The notes under the pieces: model-generated
Database searches by the model: none
Told to the model about the DNA's origin: nothing
Seen by the model: the letters and a program-made list of their open reading frames with translations, nothing else
Program-made: the position numbers and the translations under genes
Shown here: positions 1 to 9,574 of the stretch, one piece after another
Position numbering within the stretch: position 1 is the stretch's first letter
How the letters are laid out: each line of letters starts with the position of its first letter
Assembly: GCA_964567755.1 (NCBI GenBank)
Contig: CAZMNW010000052.1
Location: 1 to 64,000 of the forward strand
DNA from: DASRJW01 sp964567755
GTDB taxonomy: Bacteria > Krumholzibacteriota > Krumholzibacteriia > G020349025
Length of the DNA stretch: 64,000 nt
Direction of reading: 5' to 3'

Positions 1-303
1 GGCGATGGCGCTTGACTGCCTCTGCATCCAAGCTCAAACTCCTGAGCGAAAAGCGAACGGTCCTGAGATCCAACAGCCAAGTGAAACCGATCACGCACCA
101 AATTCCGACGGAACGAGTCCGTCATGAATAATCCGGGCTAGAGCTTGCTGAATGGCAATGGAGAAGGCCCCCGCTACCATTACACGGCCCTGGCAGGCGC
201 AGCCGAAACGCTCGCGCCTGACCGGGGCCGTCATTTTTTACTCCGTGTCCGGTGTGCAAGCCGGTCCGGCTGAACCACTGATCCTTGGGGCGGAATCGAC
301 GCG
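1..303. other. left-edge stretch without a supported gene
   Basis: I see no gene here that I can support. A minus-strand frame that begins with ATG at 125 stays open to the left edge (41 codons), but it has no ribosome binding site and no recognisable protein, so it may or may not be the first part of a gene lying outside the window. A short minus-strand frame running from the end of the cupin-like gene (about 307 to 122) is rich in Arg, Gly and Pro and looks like a chance reading. Confidence 0.4.
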
Positions 304-1014
304 TCAACGCGCGATGCGTTCGCCCCAGCGCGCGGAGTGCACGCCGTCTGATTGCGGCGCCGCGTCGATCTCCACGAACGAGAAGCCCTCATGTTTGCCG
401 ATCAACGTCATGACATCGATACCGCGCACGGGGTGCGATTCGGTGCGTAGCGTGTGGATGTTGTCGCGTGCGCTGGACATGATCGACACCACACGGCCCG
501 GTGTGAGCAGCTGATCCTGAGTTTCGCGCAGCTGGAACTCCAACGGATCGTCGAAACGGGGAATCTGTCCCACGGGATCGAAGTTGCGCATCCGGCACTC
601 CCCTTCCAACCCCAGCGTGACACCATTGTAATGCGGGTGATTGTGCGCGGGATAGGTGAGCCCGGCGGCCATGGCCCACTGCACCACCACGATGCCCGAG
701 CCGCGGTAGTTGCGACCGGTCTGGATGATGCCCTTGTAGGGTTGACCGAAAGCGACCGCGGGCACGTCGGCGATGCGCCGGGCGAGCGCGGCGACCTGGA
801 ACAAATAGGCGTCCTCGTCGCGATCGGCATCGGCGATGACCTGAAGCGCCATGGCGCCGACGCGGTCACAGAAATCGTCGAACGTGATGCGACCGGTTCC
901 CTCTTGCGCCAATAACTCGTCGCGCAGGCCGAGCCAAGTGCCGATCGCCACCGCGGCCGGCAGGCGCAGGAACGTGCGCCGCTCGATCCCGAGGGTGCGA
1001 TCGTGCGCCGACAA
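304..1014 (-). CDS. Tat-exported cupin-like protein
   Basis: This is a 236-residue protein of unknown substrate that is probably exported folded. The N-terminus carries a twin-arginine motif (ERRTFLRL) followed by a short hydrophobic stretch, so Tat export is likely. The centre has a cupin-type His cluster (PAHNHPHYN) followed by GLEGE, and a second His-containing strand (NIHTLRTESHP) matches the second cupin motif, which suggests a metal-binding beta-barrel. I chose the TTG start at 1014 because GGAAGGGGA sits just upstream and the twin arginines then fall near the N-terminus; the longer reading from 1134 runs into the upstream efflux gene. It lies 28 bases after that gene and may be the last cistron of the operon. 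The cupin assignment rests on motif reading only. Confidence 0.7.
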   Translation of the reverse strand: MSAHDRTLGIERRTFLRLPAAVAIGTWLGLRDELLAQEGTGRITFDDFCDRVGAMALQVIADADRDEDAYLFQVAALARRIADVPAVAFGQPYKGIIQTGRNYRGSGIVVVQWAMAAGLTYPAHNHPHYNGVTLGLEGECRMRNFDPVGQIPRFDDPLEFQLRETQDQLLTPGRVVSIMSSARDNIHTLRTESHPVRGIDVMTLIGKHEGFSFVEIDAAPQSDGVHSARWGERIAR

Positions 1015-1042
1015 GACATTCCCCTTCCCGGCGAGCGCCAGC

Positions 1043-4000
1043 TCAGTCGGCCAACGCCTCTTGCCGCTTGTGCAAACGCAGGCGGGAGGTGAGCCGGCGC
1101 GCGAGCCGCGCCAGCCAACCGCTGGAGTCTTCAACCAGGGTCGTCGCCGTCGGCATGAGGATGAGGGTGAGGAAGGTGGACAAGGTCAAGCCGCCCATGA
1201 TGACGAGCGCCATCGAGTAGTAGTACACACCGCCCAGCGAGGGCTTCTGCACCACCATTGGCACGAGAGAGATGAGCGTAGTGAGGGCGGTCATGACGAT
1301 CGGTCGCAGGCGCTCCCTGCAGCCGCGCACCAGCGCCTCCTCGCGCCCCAAGCCTTCGCCGCGGTAATGATTGACGTGCGCCAGCATGACGATGCCGTTG
1401 TTGACCACCGTGCCGATCAATAGCAGCAAGCCGACGGCCGCCGGCTGGTCCAAGTCGGTGCCGGTGGCATAGAGGGTCCAGAAGGCGCCGGCGAGCGCGA
1501 ACGGCAACGCCAAGAGCAAGGTCAACGCCTGGCCCGCGGACTCGAACAGCGACGCCATGACGGCGAAGATGAGCAAGAGCGCCAGCAGGAGGTTGGTGAG
1601 AAACTCCTGCGACTTCTCCTTGCGGCGTTCCTCCCAGCGGCCGAAGGTCCACGAATAGCCGTACGGGAACGGCATCCCATCCATCGCCGCGGTCACCAAC
1701 GGCATGTAGCCTTCGCGCGTTCCGTCTTCGAAACGCGCCCCGACCCACACGCTCGTGAGGCGGTTGTCGCGGTTGATGTTGCGTTCGCCGGCCTTCTCCT
1801 CGAACGACGCCAGCGACGCCAATGGAATCTTGTCGCCGTCGCGCGTCCAGATGGGGAGATTGCGCAGCTGCGATGTGCTCTCGGTTTCCTTCTCGTCGAG
1901 CGCCACGCGCATCTCACGCTCGCCGTCGGCGGTGCGGAAATGCTGCAGGCGCTGGCCACGGTAGGTGAGCCCGATCACCTGCGCCGGCTGCATCGCCGCC
2001 ACCCCCATGCGCGCGGCGCGCTCGCGGTCGATCTCGACGTGAATCTCCTGCTGGCCTTCCTCGCTGCCCGCGAACGGATCGACCAGCCCCGGCACCTCGG
2101 CGATGCGGCGCTTGGCCTCGTCGGCCAGCTCGCCCAAGACCTCCGAATCCTCGCCGACCAGCTGCAAGGCGATGCGCTTGCCACGATCTTGGCGCCAGAA
2201 CTGGTTCGATTCCGCCACCTCGAGCTTGATGCCGGCGATCTCGGGCAGCCGTTCGCGCAGGCGCGCGCGCACGATACCGATGTTGGCTTCGTTGGCCTTG
2301 CCCTCGTCGAGATAAACGCGCGTCATCGTCCAGCCGTCGCTCCAGAAGCTGTAGATGGAACGCGCCAGCAGCGCCTCCCGATGCGGCTCGAGCGCACTCT
2401 CCACCCGATCGACGAACTCTTCCTTGCGGTCGAGCGACAGGTTCTCGCTGAAATCGTAATTCACCTGGACGAACAGCTCGCTCTCGTTGGTGTCGAAGTT
2501 CTTGTCCACCTTGGAGAACGGGATGTAGGCGGAAGCGAGCGCCAGCACCAGGATCACCGGCGTGAGCCAGCGGTGGTGCAGGTTGAAGACGAGCAGTCGC
2601 TGGTAGATGTCTTCGAATCGGATCATCCGAGGCGACTTCGGCCGCGGCGCCGTCTTGATGAACCAGGAGGTGGCAAGCGGAATCAGCGTTTGGCTGACGA
2701 AGAGAGAGGCCAGGATGACGACGCAGACGCTGATGCCAAGCTCCTTCAAATACACGTTCATCTCGCTCGGCTTGTTGTAGATGAGCGGCAGGAACACGAT
2801 CACGGACGCCAATGTCGCGGCGGTGACGGCGATGGCGACCTCGGCGGAGCCGCGGCGCGTGGCCTCCTTGGCATCCTCCCCGAGCTCCTGGTGGCGGAAG
2901 ATGTTCTCCATCACCACCACGGCGTTGTCGACCAGCATGCCGATGGCCACGATCAGACCGAGCAAGGTCAAGGTGTTCATCGAGCCGCCGCGCGCCCAGA
3001 CGAAGCCGCAGGCGACGATGAGCGAGAACGGGATGCAGGCCACCGAGACCAAGGTCGTCGAGTTGCGGCGCAAGAACGCATACAATACCAGCGCCGCCAA
3101 GATCGCCCCGAAAATACCAGTGAAGGTGAGGTCCCTGAGTGTCTTGCGGATCTCCTTGCCCTGGCTGAACCAGGTGAGGAAGTTGACGCCTTCGAGCTCG
3201 GGATCGCTGTTCATCGCCGCGATGCGCTTGTCGACGGCGTCGCAGACCTCGACGGTGTTGGCCTTCGATTCCTGCGCGATGGTGACGCCGATGGCGAAGT
3301 CGCCGTCCAGGTGCCGGCCGTACTCGAGCGGCGGCTCCTCGTAGCGCACCTCGGCGATGTCGCGCAGCTTCAACCCGTCGGCGCGAATGGGGAAGCCGCG
3401 GATCTCTTCGACGCTCTTGAACGACCCCACCATGCGCAGCGACCAGCGCGAATCGCCGTCGGTGATCTTGCCGAGAGACTGATCGAAATTGGAACGCTGC
3501 AGCAGGGTGATGACCGCGCGCACGTCCATGCCGTGCGCCTCGAGACCCTCGACATCGAGGTTGATGCGCACTTCCTTGGGGTTGACGCCATCCAGGCGGA
3601 CGCTGGCGACCCCGGGGATGCGCTCCAGCGGCTTGACGATGCGGCGCTCCAGCAGGTCGTAGCTTTCGCTCAGGTCGCGCTTCGACGCCAGACGCCCTTC
3701 GATGATGGGCCGGTCGGCCTCGCGGGAATCCCAATTGTTCGACACCATGACGTCGCCGATGTCATCCGGGAGGTCGCGCCGGACGCGATCGATTTTCTCC
3801 CAGATTTCGGTGCGCGCCACTTTCATATTCTGCGCCCAGTCGAACTCGAGCCCGATGGTCCCGCCCTGGTCGCCGATGTGCGACCACATGTTGCGCAGCC
3901 CCCCGACCGAGCCGAGCGCCTCTTCGACGGGGCGCACCACGAGCCGCTCCACCTGTGCGGGTGAGGCGTTGGTGTACGGCAGCTGCACGAACAGCATGGG

Positions 4001-4126
4001 TTGCTCGATGTCGGGCAAGAACGCCAGCGGCAGCCGGAACAATGCCACCGTGCCCAGCACGGCGAGGCTGACGATGAGCATCAGCATCGACACGCGACGT
4101 TTGATGGCGAACTCCGGCAAGGTCAT
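1043..4126 (-). CDS. RND efflux permease (second permease of operon 1)
   Basis: This 1027-residue inner-membrane RND transporter would use the proton gradient to export substrates through a tripartite pump. The N-terminus has the first transmembrane helix and then the large periplasmic porter domain. A helix like TM4 carries GMLVDNAVVVMENIF, so one Asp of the AcrB Asp-Asp proton relay is kept and the second position is Asn. A second set of helices closes the protein. The length is normal for the family. The ATG at 4126 follows GGAGG and overlaps the TGA of the upstream permease, so the two are probably translated together and may form one pump. The substrate cannot be told; the sequence looks more like an HAE-type (multidrug) than a metal pump. 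Confidence 0.93.
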   Translation of the reverse strand: MTLPEFAIKRRVSMLMLIVSLAVLGTVALFRLPLAFLPDIEQPMLFVQLPYTNASPAQVERLVVRPVEEALGSVGGLRNMWSHIGDQGGTIGLEFDWAQNMKVARTEIWEKIDRVRRDLPDDIGDVMVSNNWDSREADRPIIEGRLASKRDLSESYDLLERRIVKPLERIPGVASVRLDGVNPKEVRINLDVEGLEAHGMDVRAVITLLQRSNFDQSLGKITDGDSRWSLRMVGSFKSVEEIRGFPIRADGLKLRDIAEVRYEEPPLEYGRHLDGDFAIGVTIAQESKANTVEVCDAVDKRIAAMNSDPELEGVNFLTWFSQGKEIRKTLRDLTFTGIFGAILAALVLYAFLRRNSTTLVSVACIPFSLIVACGFVWARGGSMNTLTLLGLIVAIGMLVDNAVVVMENIFRHQELGEDAKEATRRGSAEVAIAVTAATLASVIVFLPLIYNKPSEMNVYLKELGISVCVVILASLFVSQTLIPLATSWFIKTAPRPKSPRMIRFEDIYQRLLVFNLHHRWLTPVILVLALASAYIPFSKVDKNFDTNESELFVQVNYDFSENLSLDRKEEFVDRVESALEPHREALLARSIYSFWSDGWTMTRVYLDEGKANEANIGIVRARLRERLPEIAGIKLEVAESNQFWRQDRGKRIALQLVGEDSEVLGELADEAKRRIAEVPGLVDPFAGSEEGQQEIHVEIDRERAARMGVAAMQPAQVIGLTYRGQRLQHFRTADGEREMRVALDEKETESTSQLRNLPIWTRDGDKIPLASLASFEEKAGERNINRDNRLTSVWVGARFEDGTREGYMPLVTAAMDGMPFPYGYSWTFGRWEERRKEKSQEFLTNLLLALLLIFAVMASLFESAGQALTLLLALPFALAGAFWTLYATGTDLDQPAAVGLLLLIGTVVNNGIVMLAHVNHYRGEGLGREEALVRGCRERLRPIVMTALTTLISLVPMVVQKPSLGGVYYYSMALVIMGGLTLSTFLTLILMPTATTLVEDSSGWLARLARRLTSRLRLHKRQEALAD

Positions 4127-7100
4127 GGCGTGCCTCCGCGTGACGCGTCCCGCCCGCTCGCCGGCTCGACGGTGACCTGCGACGGCACGAGAACATAGAT
4201 GGCCGGGATGACCACCAAGGTCAGCAACGTCGCCACCGACAACCCCGAGAGCACCGTGATCGCGAGCGGCGCGCGCAGCTCGGCGCCCTCGCCCCAAGCG
4301 ATGGCCATCGGCGCCAGGCCCAGCACGGTCGTCAGCGCCGTCATGAGAATCGGGCGCAGGCGAATGTGGCCGGCGCGCACCACGGCTTCGGCCTTGGCCA
4401 TCCCCGATCGACGCAGGCGATTGACGGCGTCGAGGAGCACGATGGCGTTGTTCACCACGATCCCCACCAGCAGCACGACCCCGATGAGAACCATGACGCT
4501 GATCTCGGTGCGCGTGAGCAGCAATCCCGCCACGACACCGACGATCCCGAGCGGGACACTGAGCAACACGATCAACGGATGGATGAACGATTCGAAGGTC
4601 GCGGCCATGACGAGATAGACCAAGAAAACGGCGAGGAGGAGCGCGAAGCGGAGGCTCGCGAACGACACCTGCATCTCCGCATTCTGGCCGCCGATCTCGG
4701 AGCTCAAGCCCGCGGGCGGCGCTTCGCGCTCGAGGGCGCTCTGGATCTCGCCCACCGCCGAGCCGAGGCTGCGGCCGTCGAGGTTGGCGCTGATGACGGC
4801 GGCGCGCTGTTGCTGCAGCCGATGAATCTCGGCCGGTCCCTCGTCGACATGCACGTCCGCCAACGCCACCAGGCGAATGGAGCTGCCATTCGGGCCGGGA
4901 AGCACGAGGTTGCGCACGTCGGCCACGGACGTGCGATCGGATTCCTGGTTGCGGATGCGGACGTCGATCTGCCGATCCGCTTCCTTGTAACGCGTCGGGA
5001 CCACGCCTTGAACGCGACCCTGCAGGGTGGTCGACAACGTGCCCAGATCGAGCCCGAGCGCCGCCACGCGCTCGCGGTCGAAGACCACCTGCAGCTCCGG
5101 ATTGCCCGCTTCCAACGACGATCGGAGGTCGGCCAGCCCCGGGATCGTCGCCAGCTGTCGCGTCAAGTCGAGGGAGTAGGTGCGCAAGGCGTCCAGATCC
5201 TCGCCGTAGAGGATGACCTCGATCGGGGTCTTGAGACTGAAGTACGACGGACGGCCGAACCGGGCCTCGACGTCGGGCATGTCGTCGAAGCGCGCGCGCA
5301 GCGCGGCGGCAACGCGATCCTCGACCGCGTCGTCGGTGCGGTTCACGAGCGTGATGTTGACCTGCCCGAAGTGCTCGCCCAGCGCGTTGGTCGACATGCC
5401 TCCCGAGACGAGCCGGCTGCCGACGCGCGCATAGGTGCGCGCGATCTCCGGGTTCGCGGCTGCCGTGGCTTCGATCTCGCGCACCACACGATTCGTCGCC
5501 GCGAGCGAGGTGCCCTCCGGCAGCTTGATCTCGAAGGCGAACTCGCCCTCGGTGAGCGGCGGGATGAGCTGGGTGCCGAGGAACGGAACGCAGGCGATGG
5601 CGCCGACGAAGAGCGCGACCGCGACCGCGAGCGTCGCCCAGGGTCGCGCGATGGCACCGCGGACGAGGCGGTCGTAGTGACGCGAGAAACGCCCCAAGCT
5701 GAGCGGCAGGCTCGCATCCTCGTCGCCTTCGTTCCCCAGGTCGAGAGGCGGGCCGGCGAGATCCGCTTTGCGAATGGGGGGACCGAGCGCACTCAACATC
5801 GGAATGAGCGTCAGGCCGACGAGGAGCGACGCGATCTGGCTAATGCTCACCGTCAGCGCCTGATCGCGGAAGAGCTGGCCGGCGATGCCCTCGACAAAAA
5901 CGATGGGCAGGAAGACGGCGACCGTCGTCAGGGTCGAGGCGACGACGGCAGCGGCGACCTCGTCGGCCCCTTCGAGCGCCGCGCGCCCGAGACCGAGCCC
6001 GAGCTTCTTCTTGCGATGAATGGATTCGAGCACGACGATGGAGTTGTCGACGAGATTGCCGATCCCGAGCGCCAAGCCGCCCAAGGACATGACATTGAGC
6101 GAGATGTTCAAGCGGTACATGAACATGAACGTCGCGACCACCGAGATGGGGATCGTGGCGGCGATGATCAGCGTGCTTCTGAGCTCGCGCAGGAAGAGGA
6201 AGAGCACCACGATGGCGAGCAGACCGCCGTACAATGCCGAGTCGCGCACTTCCTGGATCGATTGCTCGATGAAATGCGATTGGTCGAAGAGCACCGTGAG
6301 CTCGTGACCCTCGGGCAGTTTTCCCTGCCATTCGGCAAGCCGCTCGCGCAGCAGGCGCGCCACCGTCACCGTGTTGGCGTCGCCTTCTTTGAAGGCGGCG
6401 ATCTCGACGCACTCCTTGCCGCCAACGCGGGTGATCTCCTCGCGCTCCTTGGTCCCCATACGCACCGTCGCCACGTCGCGCAGGCGGACCACGGCGCCGG
6501 CGCGATCCTCGAGGATGACGGCGCCGATCTCGTCGACGCTGTCGAACTCGTTGAGCGTGCGGATGAGGTAGTGGCTGTCGGCGCCGCGCAGCGAACCACC
6601 CGGCAGGTTGACGTTCGAACCGCCGACGACATCGCGCACGCGCTGCAACGGGATGCCGAGCGCCGCCAGGCGCTCTTGGTCGATGTCGACCAAGACTTCG
6701 TCCTCGAGCCCGCCCTTGATCTGCGCCGAGGCCACGCCATTCAGGGTCTCGAGATCGAGCTTGATCTTGCGTTCGGCGAGATTGCGCATGTCGTTGAGCT
6801 CGCCCGTGCCCGACAGCGCGATGCGCATGATCGGGTCGAGCGAGGGATCGAAGCGCAAGACGATGGGTTCCTCGGCCTCGACGGGCAGCAGCAAACGGTC
6901 GAGCTTTTCACGCACCTCCATGGACAGCATGTCCATGTCGGAACCCCAATCGAACTCGAGGGTCACCTCGGAGATGCCGGGGCGCGACACCGAATGCACC
7001 GCTTTGAGGCCGCGCAGCACGCCGACCGCCTCTTCCACCGGGCGGGTGACGAGGTTCTCGACTTCCTGCGGCGCAGTGTCGGGGAAGTCGGTCTGCACGG

Positions 7101-7239
7101 TGAGCGACGGATAGGAGATGTCGGGGAACAATTCGAGCGGCAGGCGTTCGTAGCCGACCATCCCGAACGCCCCGACCGCCAGCGAAGCCATGACGACGGT
7201 GACGCGGCGCCGCACGGCGCCGGCGATGAACCCGCGCAT
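4123..7239 (-). CDS. RND efflux permease (first permease of operon 1)
   Basis: This is a 1038-residue RND inner-membrane permease of the HAE type. It begins with a TM1 segment and the family-typical LFPDISYPSLTVQT, followed by the porter region with the PVEEAVGVLRGL signature. The TM4 stretch GNLVDNSIVVLESI keeps a single relay Asp. The start at 7239 shares one base with the stop of the adaptor gene (TGATG), and its own stop overlaps the next permease by four bases. Adaptor, permease, permease is the order seen in MdtABC-like systems, where two different RND chains form one trimer. There is no outer-membrane TolC-type gene nearby, so the exit duct must be encoded elsewhere. Confidence 0.94.
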   Translation of the reverse strand: MRGFIAGAVRRRVTVVMASLAVGAFGMVGYERLPLELFPDISYPSLTVQTDFPDTAPQEVENLVTRPVEEAVGVLRGLKAVHSVSRPGISEVTLEFDWGSDMDMLSMEVREKLDRLLLPVEAEEPIVLRFDPSLDPIMRIALSGTGELNDMRNLAERKIKLDLETLNGVASAQIKGGLEDEVLVDIDQERLAALGIPLQRVRDVVGGSNVNLPGGSLRGADSHYLIRTLNEFDSVDEIGAVILEDRAGAVVRLRDVATVRMGTKEREEITRVGGKECVEIAAFKEGDANTVTVARLLRERLAEWQGKLPEGHELTVLFDQSHFIEQSIQEVRDSALYGGLLAIVVLFLFLRELRSTLIIAATIPISVVATFMFMYRLNISLNVMSLGGLALGIGNLVDNSIVVLESIHRKKKLGLGLGRAALEGADEVAAAVVASTLTTVAVFLPIVFVEGIAGQLFRDQALTVSISQIASLLVGLTLIPMLSALGPPIRKADLAGPPLDLGNEGDEDASLPLSLGRFSRHYDRLVRGAIARPWATLAVAVALFVGAIACVPFLGTQLIPPLTEGEFAFEIKLPEGTSLAATNRVVREIEATAAANPEIARTYARVGSRLVSGGMSTNALGEHFGQVNITLVNRTDDAVEDRVAAALRARFDDMPDVEARFGRPSYFSLKTPIEVILYGEDLDALRTYSLDLTRQLATIPGLADLRSSLEAGNPELQVVFDRERVAALGLDLGTLSTTLQGRVQGVVPTRYKEADRQIDVRIRNQESDRTSVADVRNLVLPGPNGSSIRLVALADVHVDEGPAEIHRLQQQRAAVISANLDGRSLGSAVGEIQSALEREAPPAGLSSEIGGQNAEMQVSFASLRFALLLAVFLVYLVMAATFESFIHPLIVLLSVPLGIVGVVAGLLLTRTEISVMVLIGVVLLVGIVVNNAIVLLDAVNRLRRSGMAKAEAVVRAGHIRLRPILMTALTTVLGLAPMAIAWGEGAELRAPLAITVLSGLSVATLLTLVVIPAIYVLVPSQVTVEPASGRDASRGGTP

Positions 7240-8390
7240 CAGGAGTCCTTCTCGGCGCTCGTCGTGTCCGAAACCTGCGCGGCGGCGTCGCCTTCGAGCA
7301 CCTTGATCGCCGCACCGTGTTTGAGCGACCGTTGTCCCTTCACCACGATGCGCTCTCCCGCTGCGACCCCGCGCGTGATCTCGGCGTTCCAATCATCCTG
7401 AAAGCCGACGTCGACGACGCGGCGTTCGGCGGTGCTGTCGGCGGACACGTACACGACTTGCTCGCCGCGATCGTTGACCAGCGCGACCTTCGGAATCAGC
7501 GTGCGGCCGGCTCGGCGCTCCGTGACGATGCTCACCTGCGCGAAGTCGCCGGGACGCACGTCCGCGGGCGCATCGATGATCTCGACCGTCACTTTGATGG
7601 TGCCGCTCGCCGGATCGATGGTCGGGCTCACCAAGCGCACCTTGCCGCGCATCTGCGTGGCGTTGCTCTCGATCACGATGTCGACGCTCTGGCCGGGCTC
7701 GAGCTTGTGGAACTCCTTGGCTGGAACGTGCACGCGCGCCAGCAAAGGCGTGAAGTCGGCGATCCCGAACAACGGCGTGCCGACGTTCACCGTTTGTCCG
7801 ACGTTGACCTTGCGCGTGACGATGCGTCCGGCAAAAGGCGCCACGACGCGCGTGTACGACAGGCTCAACTGCGCCAATCCCTCGGCGGCTTGCGCGGCGG
7901 TGAGATTGTTCGTCACCGTTTCGAATTCCTCGGCCGAAACCAGTTCCTGATCGCGCATCTTGCCGATGCGCGCCAACTTCGCTTCGAGATCGCCGCGTTG
8001 CGCCTGCGCCTGCTGCAGGCGGTAGCGATACTCGTCGTTGTCGATGTGAAGAAGTGCCGCGCCGTCTTGGACCTCGTCACCCTCTTCGCAGTCGAGCTTC
8101 TGCACCACGCCCGAGACGCGGGCGAGAATCTCGGCTTCTTGGTCGGCGGCGAGCGTCGCGGTGGCCGTGTAGTAGCTGGCGATCTCCCCGGTCCGGGCCT
8201 CCGCCACCGCCACGGGGACGGGCGGCTGTTTGGGGGCGCCCTCTGCAGAGCCCGCGGCAGCGGCGCCGTGTGGCGGGGCAGCGTCGCCCTTTTTGCCGCA
8301 CCCGGGCTGGAATGCAATGCTTGCGGTCAAGAGCCCGGCGAGAATGGAGGTGAGGATCGGGAATCGGTGCGGACGCCGGTTCGAAGTCAT
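7239..8390 (-). CDS. RND periplasmic adaptor (membrane-fusion protein), operon 1
   Basis: This 383-residue adaptor links RND permeases to an outer-membrane channel. The N-terminus has a hydrophobic leader ending in QPGCGKKG, so the Cys may be lipidated, although the lipobox is imperfect. After a low-complexity linker come the split biotinyl-lipoyl domain halves (around 'ARVSGVVQKLDCEEGDEV' and 'VVAPFAGRIVTRKVNVGQTV') flanking a coiled-coil hairpin of about 70 residues, and then beta-barrel and membrane-proximal domains. The length is typical. It is the first gene of the operon; the 168 bases in front of it hold no other gene and probably contain the promoter, though I could not pick clear boxes. 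Confidence 0.93.
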   Translation of the reverse strand: MTSNRRPHRFPILTSILAGLLTASIAFQPGCGKKGDAAPPHGAAAAGSAEGAPKQPPVPVAVAEARTGEIASYYTATATLAADQEAEILARVSGVVQKLDCEEGDEVQDGAALLHIDNDEYRYRLQQAQAQRGDLEAKLARIGKMRDQELVSAEEFETVTNNLTAAQAAEGLAQLSLSYTRVVAPFAGRIVTRKVNVGQTVNVGTPLFGIADFTPLLARVHVPAKEFHKLEPGQSVDIVIESNATQMRGKVRLVSPTIDPASGTIKVTVEIIDAPADVRPGDFAQVSIVTERRAGRTLIPKVALVNDRGEQVVYVSADSTAERRVVDVGFQDDWNAEITRGVAAGERIVVKGQRSLKHGAAIKVLEGDAAAQVSDTTSAEKDS

Positions 8391-8558
8391 CGCATGAACC
8401 TGCTCTCGGATGGAAAAAAGCCTAGGGCCCCGTTGGATTCGGTACCAGGAATGCGCTGAGCCGGACCCAAACGGCCCGGCCCATGGAGCTACTCAAATGG
8501 TGTACGCCGTTCCTCTGTCTCTGTTGCAACCTCTCCCCGATCTCATTCCCCAACTTCT

Positions 8559-8942
8559 CTAGGCCTCGCTCAGGGCGCAGACGGCTCCCGCTGGGTCGCG
8601 AATGATGCAAACACGGCCCGGCCCGGACCCCTGCGGCGCGCGCACGATCTCGCCCCCGAGGGCGATACAGCGCTCGAGACTCGCATCGAGATCCGCCACT
8701 GTAATGTAGAGCAGCCAATGGGGTGGAATGCCCTCGTTCACGCCTCGGGCATGACACACTCCCGCCATCGCTTCGCCGGTGTCCGGAGATGTCATGTTGT
8801 AATCGGCGTAACCGCCCATGTCCACGGGCTCGGGCTTCCAGCCGACGACGGCGGCGTAGAACTCGCGGACGCGGCCGGCGTCGGCCACAGTGAGATCGCG
8901 CCAGGCAATACGACCGATGCCTGGCTTGGGGCTTGCGCTCAT
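8559..8942 (-). CDS. VOC (glyoxalase/bleomycin-resistance fold) family protein
   Basis: This 127-residue protein belongs to the vicinal-oxygen-chelate superfamily. It starts with a beta strand followed by the family-typical AGRVREFYAAVVGWKPEP, and it ends with a strand bearing IIRDPAGAVCALSEA, the usual final motif. Members bind a metal or small molecule through paired beta-alpha-beta-beta-beta modules, and many single-domain ones have unknown substrates. The ATG at 8942 overlaps the stop of the upstream membrane protein gene (ATGA), so the two are co-translated. I cannot assign a reaction. Confidence 0.85.
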   Translation of the reverse strand: MSASPKPGIGRIAWRDLTVADAGRVREFYAAVVGWKPEPVDMGGYADYNMTSPDTGEAMAGVCHARGVNEGIPPHWLLYITVADLDASLERCIALGGEIVRAPQGSGPGRVCIIRDPAGAVCALSEA

Positions 8943-9337
8943 TCGGTCCTCCCCGAACGCCGGAGCTCGAAACCGCGCAGAATCACGAACGCCACCATGG
9001 CGAAGACGAAGAATACCAGCAGCAGCCACGCCGTGCTCTGCAAGGTTTGGATGATGGTGCGGTAGATCTCGAGCACCCAGCGGTTGGCGTTCAGAACCAC
9101 GGGCGGCTCATCGGGGCCACGCCCAGTGATGTACTTCTCCAGCTCCCAGATGCGCACGCCACCCGACACGCCAACGACGTAAAGGGCGAACACGAGATAG
9201 CGGTGCCAGGCACCGCTCAGGTCCGCGGAAACGATGCGATCGAGAATCGCACGAATGGAGTGGCGAAACAGCCGTGCCACGCTCGTCGCAACGGCCGAGG
9301 CGATGACGAGTGTGATCGACAGAAGGACGACGAACAA
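8939..9337 (-). CDS. small membrane protein, three predicted helices
   Basis: This is an unrecognised protein of 132 residues. It has an N-terminal hydrophobic helix (about residues 1-20), a second one (about 47-62) and a third (about 101-121), with a polar stretch of about 35 residues between the last two and a basic C-terminus (RGFELRRSGRTE). The start is TTG: an in-frame TAG lies three codons upstream, and GAGG precedes the TTG at short distance. It is the first gene of a two-gene unit with the VOC protein. It faces the GcvT-like operon across a shared 237-base promoter region. Confidence 0.72.
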   Translation of the reverse strand: MFVVLLSITLVIASAVATSVARLFRHSIRAILDRIVSADLSGAWHRYLVFALYVVGVSGGVRIWELEKYITGRGPDEPPVVLNANRWVLEIYRTIIQTLQSTAWLLLVFFVFAMVAFVILRGFELRRSGRTE

Positions 9338-9574
9338 TGCGCCTCGCTAGCCATTGAAGACTGCCGCGACACTCGCCGTCTCCGCCGAACGTGCGTGATC
9401 GCGGCACCACGTCGGGACCTGCGAGTGACGCAGTGTAGCATCGGGCGGCAATTCGCGCCTCGGAGGGCTCTCTTCTCGCGCCAACCTCGTTTGTGGTAGA
9501 ACGCCATTCGCCGCCCCCGTGGCGCCGGCCCCTGGACGCTGCTCGCGGTTCGAAGGATTCCGAGGACGTTGCGC

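Noticed and set aside
122..307. 61-codon minus-strand frame overlapping the cupin-like stop
   Set aside because: No ribosome site, Arg/Gly/Pro-rich random look, and no partner or family likeness.
4366..7401. Very long plus-strand open frame opposite the RND permease (about 1000 codons)
   Set aside because: It is antisense to a certain RND gene, is rich in Arg, His, Glu and Asp with no motifs, and is a known by-product of high GC codon use.
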